A stretch of 64,000 nt of DNA from DATGJX01 sp963830545 (GCA_963830545.1 CAWHMK010000001.1:868001-932000), one strand, 5' to 3'; counted from the first letter of the stretch, positions 22,366 to 30,893 are shown. Program-made: numbers and translations. The notes: generated by a model from the sequence alone, not told the origin.

Positions 22366-23344
22366 TCAGCCTTTGGCCAGCGCTTTGACGCGCTTGACCT
22401 CGGCTTCGACTTCCGCAGCCAGCGTATCAGGCCGCTCGCGATATTTCGCCCACAATTGCGGCATGTGCGCGATATCGTCGAGCACGCGCGCGTAAACGGC
22501 ATTTACCGGCGTAGGAACGCCATGGTCGCGGCCCGCGCACGCCACTGCGCCGTTCAGAAAATCCACCTCGGTTTGGGCGCGGCCGGCACGCAAGTCGAGC
22601 AGCAGCGAAGGCGGCTTCGTTCCGCGCGCACCGGCAACGCGGCCCGCGAGAAGCCGTTTCGCGATGGGGCTGGGCAGCGTCGCAATACCTTGCAGCGCGC
22701 GAACCGGATAGCGCGGCAAGTCGAGCGGCCTCAGATCCATCGCCTGCATCACCGCGCGCACTTCGCGTATGGCGCGAATCTCCAGCGTGAAAATTTCTTC
22801 GAAGTGCACCATGCGGTTGGGCAGCACGTTCAAGATGCCGCAGCTCGCATTGGCGATGATGTTCAGCACCAGTTTCGACCATTTCAGCGCGCGCCAATCG
22901 TCGACGACCTGCACTTTGATTCCGGCGCTCGTGAACGTCGCAATGAGCCAATTGTAGGCGTTGCTGCCCATGGGTGCGAGCGCCAGACCGCCTTCTTTGG
23001 CCGCTTTACCATGGCCGTTTTCGCGCGCACGATCGACGGGCGTGGTCAGCGCGGCTGCGACGACGTTGTTTTCGCCGAACGCGGCGGCGAGTTTTTCCTC
23101 GTTGCCCACGCCGTTCTGCGGGCTTAGGAAAACGCACTTTTCAGGATACGGAATTGCCTTGCTTGAGCGTTTGAATCGCACCGTCCGTGTCGTATGCTTT
23201 CACCGCGACGATGGCGACGTCCGCGTCGACGGGCGTCACGCGTTCGAAATCGCGCGGCGCATAGAACACCTCGACGTTGATCGACTGCAGCAAATCGCCC
23301 AGATACGTTCCCACCGCACCGGATCCGACGATGTAGACCTTCAC
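22366..23344 (-). CDS. panE: Ketopantoate reductase (2-dehydropantoate 2-reductase)
   Basis: About 326 residues. The N-terminal Rossmann motif is VYIVGSGAVGTYLGDLL, the middle block is VFLSPQNGVGNEEKLA (conserved QNG), and the C-terminal ApbA_C domain contains KWSKLVLNIIANA with the catalytic Lys of the KxxxN motif. PanE reduces ketopantoate with NADPH in coenzyme A synthesis, although paralogues act on other 2-oxoacids. One shift lies near 23150. The GTG start at 23344 overlaps the dut TGA by four bases (GTGA), fixing the start. Confidence 0.85.
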
Positions 23345-23795
23345 GCGACACCTGTGGAGCCGAAGCCGCTTGCGGCGCGCACAGTCTGCGGCAACTCTTC
23401 CGCGGGCGAAAACAGCGCGCGCGTCACGGGCGCGACGATCATCTGCGCGATGCGATCGCCGCGCCGAACCGTGAACGGCTCGGTGCCCAAATTCGCCAGA
23501 ATCACGCTGATCGGACCGCGGTAATCCGCATCGATCGTGCCGGGCGAATTCAGACACGTTACGCCGTGCTTCAATGCAAGGCCGCTGCGCGGACGAATCT
23601 GCGCTTCGTATCCGTCCGGCAGCGCTATCGCAAATCCCGTCGGAATCAGCGCGCGCGCGCCGGGAGCGATAATCGTGTCGTGCCGTACCGCGGCGCACAA
23701 GTCGGCACCGGCGGCATGCGCACTCATGTACGCGGGAAGCGGAAGGCCTTCGCCTTCAGGCAGACGCTTGATTCGACGGTCACTATTTCCGGCAT
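23341..23795 (-). CDS. dut: dUTPase (dUTP diphosphatase, one frameshift)
   Basis: Trimeric dUTPase of about 151 residues. The five family motifs are recognisable: AGADLCAA, PRSGLALKHG, GTIDADYRGPI, RGDRIAQMIV, and the C-terminal GFGSTG arm. It hydrolyses dUTP to dUMP, keeping uracil out of DNA and feeding thymidylate synthesis. The N-terminus MPEIVTVE is in a different frame from the rest. The shift lies near 23775. The ATG lies 11 bases after the nrdR stop. Co-transcription with the ribonucleotide reductase regulator is functionally coherent. Confidence 0.92.
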
Positions 23796-23806
23796 GGCAG
23801 CTGCCG

Positions 23807-24289
23807 CTACTTGGAGAGCAGCGTTGCCAATTCTTCTTGGAAGCTCTCGACGTCGCGAAATTGGCGATAGACGCTGGCGAAGCGAATGTACGCAACTTTG
23901 TCCAGATTGCGCAGCGCTTCCATCAGTTTCTCGCCGATGGTGGTCGACGGAACTTCGCTTTCGCCCCGCGCAAACAAATCGCGCTCGAGATCCGCGGCGA
24001 CGCCTTCCATCTGGCATTCGGAAACCGGGCGCTTCTCGCACGCGCGGCGCAGGCCGGCCAGAATCTTCTCGCGGCTGAATTGCTCCCGGCGGCCGTCTTT
24101 CTTGACGACGAACAGCCGCGGGGCTTCCATCCGCTCGTAGGTGGTGAAGCGATGCTTGCAGCGCAAGTCCAGGCATTCGCGCCGGCGGCGGACGACGTTC
24201 TCGTCGTCGCGTGAGTCTACGACACGCGTTTCGCTCTTGCGGCAGGTAGGACAGATCAGCGATTGACCCCTGTTTACGGCGCGCCCCAC
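23807..24289 (-). CDS. nrdR: Transcriptional repressor NrdR
   Basis: NrdR represses ribonucleotide reductase genes in response to ATP/dATP. The N-terminal zinc ribbon ICPTCRKSETRVVDSR...RRRRECLDLRCKHRFTTYER has four Cys. The ATP-cone domain follows (VVKKDGRREQFSREKILAGLRRACEKR, shown in full length near residues 62-88) and ends VAYIRFASVYRQF. The frame opens at GTG 24289, giving ten extra residues before the ribbon. A rarer CTG at 24259 would give the normal N-terminus MICPTC and has AGGGG upstream. A palindrome resembling an NrdR box lies on the GTG, suggesting autoregulation. Confidence 0.93.
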   Translation of the reverse strand: MGRAVNRGQSLICPTCRKSETRVVDSRDDENVVRRRRECLDLRCKHRFTTYERMEAPRLFVVKKDGRREQFSREKILAGLRRACEKRPVSECQMEGVAADLERDLFARGESEVPSTTIGEKLMEALRNLDKVAYIRFASVYRQFRDVESFQEELATLLSK

Positions 24290-24299
24290 ATATTGTGGG
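24285..24299 (-). promoter_or_regulatory. Palindromic operator candidate (NrdR-box-like)
   Basis: CCCACATATTGTGGG is a perfect inverted repeat (CCCACA/TGTGGG around TAT). It sits about 8 to 22 bases downstream of the -10 box of the nrdR promoter, so it would cover the first transcribed bases. The core CACATATTGTG resembles the known NrdR box family (ACACWATATnTWGTGT). Binding is inferred. Confidence 0.55.
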
Positions 24300-24306
24300 T
24301 CATACC

Positions 24307-24335
24307 ATTATAAGCCACTATGCGTGCCGGCGCAA
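24307..24335 (-). promoter_or_regulatory. Sigma70-type promoter of the nrdR-dut-panE-hemQ operon
   Basis: On the minus strand, TTGCGC (24335-24330) and TATAAT (24312-24307) are separated by 17 bases. The -10 is a perfect consensus. Transcription would start near 24300, directly at the palindrome. No competing gene lies between this promoter and nrdR. Confidence 0.65.
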
Positions 24336-24343
24336 AAACGGGG

Positions 24344-24365
24344 GCGGCGACCGCTAGGTCGCCGC
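24344..24365 (-). terminator. Hairpin terminator after the DUF5679 gene
   Basis: GCGGCGACC and GGTCGCCGC form a 9-bp stem with the loop GCTA, which contains the DUF5679 stop codon. On the minus strand a run of five T follows after CCCCG, giving a rho-independent-like shape. The T run continues into the -35 box of the nrdR promoter. Confidence 0.5.
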
Positions 24366-24503
24366 TCCGATTTTGAACATCTTGGTCCCGCATTCGGGGC
24401 ATTTCCCCTCGGTTGCCGGGCGACCGTTCTTCATCGTGATTTGGACCGCGTCTTTGATTTGACGCTTGGTCTTGCACTTCACACAGTAGGCTTCTGCTGC
24501 CAC
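24354..24503 (-). CDS. DUF5679 zinc-ribbon small protein
   Basis: Forty-nine residues beginning VAAEAYCVKCKTKRQIKD, then TMKNGRPATEGKCPECGTKMFKIG. Two CxxC pairs (CVKC and CPEC) form a zinc ribbon. The length and the NGRPA block match the DUF5679 family, whose role is unknown. It resembles the short zinc ribbon in topoisomerase I tails. The GTG at 24503 is chosen because GGAG lies six bases upstream. The longer ATG frame adds an implausible Arg-rich extension. Monocistronic, with its own terminator. Confidence 0.85.
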   Translation of the reverse strand: MAAEAYCVKCKTKRQIKDAVQITMKNGRPATEGKCPECGTKMFKIGAAT

Positions 24504-24657
24504 GTTTACTCCTTCGAATACGGCCGGCGAAAGGGCGGCGCTCGGGCTTTCGCCGAGGCGCCTGTAGGACAGGGCGCTTATTCCGAGGCGCACCACGGTT
24601 TCCCCCTGCGCGGGAGTCCCTCACGCCGCGCGGCTCGCCCTTGCTGGCAAGCGGGCG

Positions 24658-25549
24658 GTGCGTGAACGCTTGGCCGATGGAACGCCCCGTACGCCGGCCT
24701 TTCAGCGAAGTGGCGGCCCTGAGGCCGGGGACCGGCGTTTCGGTAGTCGTGGAGCGCTCTGGTGCGTCGGCAGCTTGGAAGGGCTTGGGCGGCCGTCGGT
24801 AGCGATCGTCGGAACGCGCGCGGCAACGCCTTACGGCAAAAGCATCGCACACCGCTTCGCAGCGGATCTGGGCGCTGCGGGGTGCTGCATCATTTCCGGC
24901 CTCGCCCTGGGCATCGACGCGGCTGCGCATGAGGGCGCGCTCGCAGTGCGGAGCGCCGACGATCGGCGTGCTGGGCGGCGGGCACGATTGCTTCTTCCCT
25001 CCGCGCAACCGGGCGCTGGCGGAGCGCATGATCTCCGCAGGCGGCGCGGTGCTCTCGCCCTTCGCGCCCGATCATCCCGCGTTTCCGTCGCAATTCTTGC
25101 AGCGCAACGGCATCGTTGCCGCGCTCGCCGATGCAGTCGTCGTCGTCGAAGCGCCCGCGCGAAGCGGAGCGCTGAATACTGCGGGCTGGGCCGCAGGCCG
25201 CATTCCGGTCTTCGCCGTTCCGGGCGACGTCGATCGCCCGCACGTTGCCGGCTGCCACGCGCTCATTCGCGATGGAGCGATTCTGGCGCGCAGCGCGCAC
25301 GACGTCATCGACGATCTGCGGCTCGGCACGGCCGCGCCGGCTCGCGAGCCTCGTGCAGACGATTCGCGCGCGCACGATCCGCTGCAGCGCACGTGCTGCG
25401 CCTGCTGCGCAGCGGAGAGCGAACGCTCGAAGATCTGCTCGCCGAACCGGCGTGAAACGACGCAAAACCTTCTGGCTGCGCTTTCGATGCTCGAACTGAA
25501 CGGGCTCGTCGAGGCGCAGCCGGGGCAACGTTACTCCAAGCGCCGCTGA
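24658..25549 (+). CDS. dprA: DNA processing protein DprA (frameshifted, N-terminus unclear)
   Basis: DprA loads RecA on incoming single-stranded DNA during transformation. The Rossmann-like core is visible as VAIVGTRAATPYGKSIA, IISGLALGIDAAAHEGAL, then APTIGVLGGGHDCFFPPRN and VVVVEAPARSGALNTA. A winged-helix tail follows (LRLLRSGERTLEDLLAEP, then LLAALSMLELNGLVEAQPG). At least three shifts are needed (near 24945, 25385 and 25450). The first usable start is GTG 24658. The N-terminal SAM-like part common in DprA is absent or lies in scrambled frames upstream. The end overlaps alkB by 19 bases. Confidence 0.83.
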
Positions 25550-26116
25550 CGAAGCGCGATGCTGATGCGCGGCGCGATCGGGCGCGGGACTTTCGGAATG
25601 TGATGCTCCCAATATTCTTGCGCGAGTCCGCCCATCACGAGCAGACTGCCCGGTTCGAGCTCGATGGAAAACGCGCGGCGCGGGCGCGCTTTGCTGCGAA
25701 TCTGCATCTCGTCGCATTGCGCCCAGACTAACGAGGCGCGACGACGGGCGCTCGATCAGATCCTCGGTATGATCGCTGTGCCATGCGACGCTGTCGTCCC
25801 CGTCGCGATAATACTGCACGGAGACGGCATTGAAAACTGCTCCGATGAGCGATTCCACTCGCGTCTTGAGGTCCGCGAGTTCGGGCGGCAACGATTCGTC
25901 CGCGCCGAAACGCGCAATCAGGCGCGGCACCGCAACCGTGTGGTCGTACATCCACATCGTTTCCTGCGCCCAAGAAAGCGTCGACTCCAGGTGCTCGAAC
26001 AGCGCCGCACTTTCGGCGGCGCCGAGCAGCGCAGGATGGTACACGATGCTTCCGCTCGCGTCGTCGACGAACACTTCGCGGTGCGCTGCCGAATAGGCCG
26101 ATTTGCTGCGCCACAC
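25531..26116 (-). CDS. alkB: AlkB-like 2OG-Fe(II) oxygenase (one frameshift)
   Basis: Direct-reversal DNA/RNA demethylase family, about 195 residues. The N-terminal part has VYHPALLGAAESAALFEHL and ETMWMYDHTVAVPRL. The iron site HxD is in SVAWHSDHTEDL, and the second His and 2-oxoglutarate Arg are in EYWEHHIPKV and APRISIALRQR. One shift near 25725 separates the two halves of the jelly roll. GTG 26116 is favoured. A longer ATG at 26176 would overlap the divergent rlmH start. It is convergent with dprA. Confidence 0.82.
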
Positions 26117-26162
26117 CCTCGAAAACCCGGATACTCGCGAACGCGTTGCGAACGAGGCAAGC

Positions 26163-26626
26163 GTGCAACTACGCATCGTCGCCGTCGGAAAACTCAAGGC
26201 GAGCCTACGCCGCGCAGGCTTGCGCCGAGTTCGCCAAGCGTCTCGGCGCCCTACTATCCGCTCGAAGTGGTGGAATTGAAGGCATCCGACGGCACGCAGC
26301 CCGCCGCTGCATTGCGCCAGGAGGCGCAGCGCGTGGCCCGCCACCTGCGCGAAGACGATTGCGTATGGCTGCTGGACCGCGGCGGCGACGAGCTTTCGAG
26401 CGTAGAGCTCAGCCGCAGGATCGAGAGCGCCGCGAACGCGGGAACGCGGCGGATGACATTCGTGATCGCGGGGACGTACGGGTCGGACGACTCGCTTCGC
26501 GAACGCGCGGACTTCGTTTGGTCGCTTTCGGCGCTCACGTTTCTGCACGAATGGGCGCGCATGATCGTGCTGGAACAGCTCTATCGCGCGGCGAAGATCG
26601 CGCGCAATGAGCCCTACCACCACTGA
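26163..26626 (+). CDS. rlmH: 23S rRNA pseudouridine-1915 N3-methyltransferase RlmH (frameshifted)
   Basis: SPOUT methyltransferase of about 154 residues. The N-terminus is MQLRIVAVGKLKA, followed by YAAQACAEFAKRLGA and YYPLEVVELKA. The SAM-binding trefoil knot carries FVIAGTYGSDDSLRERADF and SLSALTFLHEWARMIVLEQLYRA, ending with the conserved YHH. It methylates pseudouridine 1915 of 23S rRNA in 70S ribosomes. Two shifts lie close together near 26210 and 26255. The TGA lies inside argS, which starts 20 bases earlier at 26607. Confidence 0.9.
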
Positions 26627-28298
26627 GCCGGTGCTGCCGGAGGATGCTCTTGCGACTTTTGCAGCAGCACTGCAGGCCGTCATTGCCGCGAACTATGCGG
26701 GTGTGCCGCGTCCGGAGATCGCGTTCGAAGCGCCGCGGCGTCCGGAGTTCGGCGACTTTGCCACGAACGCGGCTTTTGCGCTGACGCGCGCTGCAAGGCG
26801 TGCTCCGCAGGACGTGGCGTCGGCACTGGTGGCGGACGTGCTCGAACGCGAGCCGCGTCTACGCGAGCTTCTTCAGCGACGTAACGCCGACTGCGGGATT
26901 CATCAATCTGCGTCTCGCGCCCGCGGCATGGCAAGCCGCGATCGCGCGTATTTTGCGCGACGGCGAGCGCTTCGGCGCTGGCGCGGCGCAAGACTACGCG
27001 CATCTCGCTCGAATTCGGCAGCGCCAATCCCACGGGGCCGCTGGTGGTCGTGCAAGGACGCACGTGCAGCATCGGCGCGACGCTCGCGAATGCGATGCGC
27101 TACTGAGGCTACGACGTTTTCGTCGAATGGATCATCAACGACGCCGGAGGCCAGGTCGAAACGCTCGGACGTTCGCTCTACGCGCGATACCGCCAGATTT
27201 TCGATTCGGCATTTCCGTTTCCGCAGGAGGGATATCCGGGCGAATACCTCGCGCCGATCGCGCAGCAGATCGCCGATCGCGACGGGGCGCGCTGGATCGA
27301 TGCGGACGAGGCGGAATGGCTTGCGTATTTTTCGCAGACCGGCCGCGACGCGCTCGTCGCCGAGCAGATGCGGACCGTCGAGCGCTTCGGCGTGCGCTAC
27401 GATCTCTGGCAAAGCGAAAAGGAACTGCACGACACCGGGCGCGTCAAAGCCGGCGTGCAGCGGCTGATCGACAAAGGCGTGACGTACGAGCATGACGGCG
27501 CTCTATACTTTCGCGCAACGGAATTCAGCGACGACAAGGACCGCGTGCTCGTCCGCCGTGACGGCCGTCCGACATATCTTGCGGCGGACGTGGCGTATCA
27601 CTTCGAAAAGTTGCAGCGCGGGGATCGCGTCATCGACGTCCTAGGCCCCGATCATCACGGCTACATCGGGAGGCTCAAAGGTCTGGCGGAAGCGCTTGGC
27701 TTCAGCCGCGATGCGCTCGAAGTGCTCATCGCACAGCAGATTACACTGATGCGCGGGGCCGAACAGGTAAGCATGAGCAAGCGTGCGGGACACATCGTTA
27801 CGCTCGACGACATCATCGACGAAGTCGGCGTCGACGCCGCGCGTTTCTTCTTCGTCATGCTCGCACCGGAGTCGCCGCTGACGTTCGACTTGGAACTCGC
27901 AAAGGAACAAACGAACGAAAACCCGGTGTACTACGTCCAATACGGACATGCGCGGATCGCGTCGGTCTTCAAGAACGCGGACGCTGCGGACGTCGAAGAA
28001 GCGCGGCTGCGCCCCACGCTCGCCGGGATGACGCATCCGGCGGAGATCGCGCTCGCGCGCCGGCTCGCCGAATTGCCGCGGGTCGCGCAGAACGTCGTCG
28101 ATCACCTCGCGCCACACCGCCTCACGCGTTACGCGCGCGACATCGCTTCGGATTTTCATCAGTTTTATCACGAGTGCCGCATTCTGCTGGACAATCGCGA
28201 AGAGCGGCGTGTCGCGTCTCGCCCTGTGCATTGCGACGAAGACCGTGTTGGCGCGCGTTCTCGGTCTCATCGGCGTGAGCGCCCCGGAATCGATGTAG
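26607..28298 (+). CDS. argS: Arginyl-tRNA synthetase (frameshifted, one in-frame TGA)
   Basis: Class I synthetase of about 564 residues charging tRNA-Arg. The N-terminal additional domain (PEFGDFATNAAFAL, VTPTAGFINLRLAP) is followed by FGSANPTGPL, which normally leads into HVGHGR but here reads VVVQGRT. Then come VEWIINDAGGQ, KSKRAG-like MSKRAGHIVTLDDII (KMSK loop) and the anticodon-binding DALR domain, ending GLIGVSAPESM. Shifts fall near 26870, 26995 and 28205. A TGA at 27104-27106 interrupts AMRY-GYDVF without changing frame. The stop is TAG 28296-28298. Confidence 0.9.
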
Positions 28299-28383
28299 CC
28301 GCTCGGCTATTGGCCCATTTATACATTTTTCATGAGTGGCGCCTATGTTCTTACGCACACACTTGCGTGAGGACTACAACCAT

Positions 28384-28884
28384 ATGCACAAAATATTCCT
28401 GGGTCTGGCTTTGCTGAGCGCCGTTTCGCTTGCCGCGTGCGGCGGCGGCGGCAGCAGCGGGGGCACAACCCTCATCCCCGTCCCGAAACAGACTGCGCCT
28501 CCTGCGACGAGCGATTCAACGCTGCCGAAGCAGGCGACGATCAGCGGTCAAACGATCTGGACGACGCAGTCCGGCTTACCCCTGTACGTATTCAACGGCG
28601 ATACGGCCGGCGTTTCGAACTGCACCGGATCGTGCGCCGCCATTTGGCCGCCCCTGATGAGCGGCGCCGGCTCGAAGGCCACCGGCGACTTCACCATCAT
28701 CGCGCGCTCCAATCCCAGCGGTTCCCAGTGGGCGTACATCGGCAAACCGCTCTACACGTTTGCAAGCGACCAGCCCGGCCAAGCGCCGACGGGCAATAAC
28801 TTCCAAGGCTTCACCGTTGCACTCGTCGCCGGACAAAACGGAGCCCCGCCTCCGCCGGCCGGCTGCACCGGGATCTACTGCTGA
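28384..28884 (+). CDS. COG4315-type lipoprotein with Yx(FWY)xxD motifs
   Basis: A 166-residue lipoprotein: signal peptide MHKIFLGLALLSAVSLAAC with the lipobox LAAC, then a flexible Gly/Pro/Thr linker. The mature domain contains the two family repeats, LPLYVFNGDTAG and KPLYTFASDQPG, plus CTGSCAAIWPP between them. Members are secreted and found across bacteria with unknown function. Some occur with electron-transfer or copper proteins. GAGGA lies upstream of ATG 28384. The longer frame from 28336 is discounted because the signal peptide starts here. A cupredoxin follows. Confidence 0.85.
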   Translation: MHKIFLGLALLSAVSLAACGGGGSSGGTTLIPVPKQTAPPATSDSTLPKQATISGQTIWTTQSGLPLYVFNGDTAGVSNCTGSCAAIWPPLMSGAGSKATGDFTIIARSNPSGSQWAYIGKPLYTFASDQPGQAPTGNNFQGFTVALVAGQNGAPPPPAGCTGIYC

Positions 28885-28890
28885 TTGCCT

Positions 28891-28937
28891 CCTACGGCAA
28901 GACATGCCGCAACGTTTGCGGCATGTCTCGCCGTAGG
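28891..28937. repeat. 22-bp near-perfect inverted repeat (hairpin)
   Basis: Arms 28891-28912 and 28916-28937 pair over 22 bp with one A/G mismatch and a three-base loop (CGT). It fills the gap between the lipoprotein stop and the cupredoxin ribosome binding site. There is no T run on either side, so it may be a transcript-processing or stabilising structure rather than a classical terminator. Confidence 0.85.
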
Positions 28938-28952
28938 CTGTTGGAGAAAAAT

Positions 28953-29306
28953 ATGAAGGCATCACTCCGGCGTTTCACCGCTCTTGCCGCCGCGGCAGTA
29001 CTGCTTCAAATCACCGCCGCTCTGGCGCAGCAAAGTACGTCGCCGCCGGCGAATGCGCCGATCGTCGTTCACATCAAAGATTACGCCTACCAGCCCGCCG
29101 ATTTGACGGTGAAGACCGGCGATTCGGTCGAGTTCGTAAACGACGACGACGTCGCGCACACGGTCACCGCAAAAGACGGCTCGTTCGATTCGAAGAATCT
29201 CGATCCGCACGCCCATTGGACTTCTGTTTTCTCGAAACCGGGAACCTATCCGTACGTGTGCTCGTACCATCCCGGAATGGCAGGCAGCATCACCGTTACG
29301 AAATGA
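28953..29306 (+). CDS. Cupredoxin (plastocyanin/azurin-like) secreted protein
   Basis: A 117-residue protein with a Sec signal peptide (MKASLRRFTALAAAAVLL, cleaved near ALAQ). The mature domain has NDDDVAHTVTAKDG with the first copper His and CSYHPGMAG with Cys, His and Met, completing a type-1 copper site. Such proteins shuttle electrons in the periplasm. The ATG follows TTGGAGAAAAAT, a good ribosome binding site. Placed after a COG4315 lipoprotein and a long hairpin, it is probably co-expressed or processed with it. The tail overlaps the convergent AI-2E gene by 11 bases. Confidence 0.88.
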   Translation: MKASLRRFTALAAAAVLLQITAALAQQSTSPPANAPIVVHIKDYAYQPADLTVKTGDSVEFVNDDDVAHTVTAKDGSFDSKNLDPHAHWTSVFSKPGTYPYVCSYHPGMAGSITVTK

Positions 29307-30432
29307 GAACGCGCTCGGTGCTCTCGATCACGGCGAGCGGTTCGGGCTCGACTTGATCCACCGCGTCGATTTGCCCGTGCAGCCATGGGCCCAAGAAATA
29401 CTTCCAGATCAGCTTCGCAATCGCCGCGGCGGGAATTCCCAAAATCAACCCCGGCAACCCGAACAGCTCGCCGCCTGCAAAAACTGCGAACATCACGGTG
29501 ATTGGGGAAACGCCGACCGTGCCGCCCATGATTTTCGGCACCAGCACGTTGTCGCTGATGCGGGCGACGCCGAACATGACGACCTGCACGAAAATCAGCA
29601 TGAACGGTCCCTGGGGAGCCGAGAGAATCAGCGCCAGGATCTGCACCACGAGCATCCCGATGATCGGAATCGCATACCCGATCGCGCTGAGTATACCGAC
29701 GAGCAGCGCGAATTTGAATCCCAGCAGCGCGGTGATTCCCGCGATTACGACGCCCGTTATGGCGCTGACGATTACCTGTCCGGCGATATAGCCGCCGAAC
29801 ACCGCCACCGCTTCGCTCGAAAGCTTGCGGGCCGTTGCGCGTTTGCTCGGCGGGAAGAAGCCGGCAAAACCGTCCGCGAGGCGCTGCGGATCGACCAGGA
29901 AGAAAAACGAAAGGATGATCGCGGAAAACGCAATGAACAGCCCCGTGGCGATATTGAGCGCAAACGTTCCGAGCGAGGTCACGGTGAGCGTGAGGAGTTC
30001 GGTGATTCGCTGCGCGCCCATCTGCTGAACGTTGAGCAGTTGCGGCGGAATGTTGGCTTTGGGGAAATGCGCGCGCAGACCGGTTTGCGCGCTCTGGAGC
30101 CACGACTGCGCGCCCTGCAAGTAGTGCGGCGTGTTTACCAGCAGTGCTTGCACCTGATCGATCGTCATCGGAACGATGATGACGAGCACGACGATCGTCA
30201 CCAGAATGAGCACCGCATAGACCGCCGCGATCGCCCAAAGGCGCGGCATCCGGCGCTTGACGAGCCATTCCGCCACCGGGTGTACGCCGGATGCGATGAA
30301 TGCCGCGATGAGAAAGATCGCAATCGTCTTGGGAATGCGCGTCGCGAACCACAGGGCGGCTACCGTGATGACCAGCAGCGCAACCGTCATCCAGACGCGG
30401 CGGCGGCTGTTCGGTTCTATAGCGGCTTGCAT
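29296..30432 (-). CDS. AI-2E family transporter (PerM-like)
   Basis: Intact 378-residue membrane protein with about eight helices and the long soluble loop after the third helix typical of the AI-2E/PerM family. Recognisable blocks are IPKTIAIFLIAAFIASGVHP, SFFFLVDPQRLADGFAGFFP and YAIPIIGMLVVQILALI, with the C-terminal ISDNVLVPKIMGGTVGVSPI. Members export autoinducer-2 or act as Na+/H+ antiporters. Which applies here is open. The ATG lies inside the preceding GNAT gene (16-base overlap), so it is the last gene of the pyrK-hisC operon. Confidence 0.88.
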   Translation of the reverse strand: MQAAIEPNSRRRVWMTVALLVITVAALWFATRIPKTIAIFLIAAFIASGVHPVAEWLVKRRMPRLWAIAAVYAVLILVTIVVLVIIVPMTIDQVQALLVNTPHYLQGAQSWLQSAQTGLRAHFPKANIPPQLLNVQQMGAQRITELLTLTVTSLGTFALNIATGLFIAFSAIILSFFFLVDPQRLADGFAGFFPPSKRATARKLSSEAVAVFGGYIAGQVIVSAITGVVIAGITALLGFKFALLVGILSAIGYAIPIIGMLVVQILALILSAPQGPFMLIFVQVVMFGVARISDNVLVPKIMGGTVGVSPITVMFAVFAGGELFGLPGLILGIPAAAIAKLIWKYFLGPWLHGQIDAVDQVEPEPLAVIESTERVLIS

Positions 30433-30893
30433 AGCAGACGCCGCTCCGTGAGATACCCGGCGCGTTCGTACAGCGAGCGCGCAGCGGCGTTATCTTCGGT
30501 GACCATCAATCCCATATACGGCAGCCCTCGCCGGCGAGCTTCATCTTCGGCAGCGGCCAGCAGACGACTTCCTATACCTGCGCCACGCGCCGAAGGTTCC
30601 ACGGCCATGTACGCCACGAACCCTTGCGGCATCCGCGTGACTTCGTCCGGCATCGTGTCGAGCATCAGGATGAAACCCGCGCGCACGCCTTTGCGCTCGG
30701 CCACGATCAGAACGTGCGGCTGCCGGAACACGAAGTCGAGCAGCCCTTCGTAGCTGCTCTCCAGCATGGATTCGTTGACGTAACGGAATTGCGCGACGGA
30801 GTCGCCCATGGTGCGCTTCCCGAGGTCCGCGACGAACGGACGATCGGCCGCAGTGCCCGCGCGGATGGCGAATTCTACGCGGCTGCGCGCCAT
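30417..30893 (-). CDS. GNAT-family N-acetyltransferase
   Basis: A 158-residue protein starting MARSRVEFAIRAGTAADRP, the usual GNAT N-terminal strand. The acetyl-CoA pyrophosphate loop is in AVEPSARGAGIGSRLLAAAEDEAR (key QRxxGxG-like residues RGAGIG), and ENAAARSLYERAGY-like DNAAARSLYERAGYL marks motif B. The substrate is unknown. It overlaps hisC by 19 bases and the transporter by 16, so it is translationally coupled within the operon. Confidence 0.87.
   Translation of the reverse strand: MARSRVEFAIRAGTAADRPFVADLGKRTMGDSVAQFRYVNESMLESSYEGLLDFVFRQPHVLIVAERKGVRAGFILMLDTMPDEVTRMPQGFVAYMAVEPSARGAGIGSRLLAAAEDEARRRGLPYMGLMVTEDNAAARSLYERAGYLTERRLLCKPL

Noticed and set aside
24890..26683. 597-codon minus-strand ORF over dprA, alkB and rlmH
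   Set aside because: Only its part near 25730-26116 (the alkB N-terminal half) looks like protein. The rest is the antisense of dprA and rlmH.
29353..30753. 466-codon plus-strand ORF opposite the AI-2E gene
   Set aside because: Low-complexity Asp/Arg/His composition, antisense to a membrane protein.
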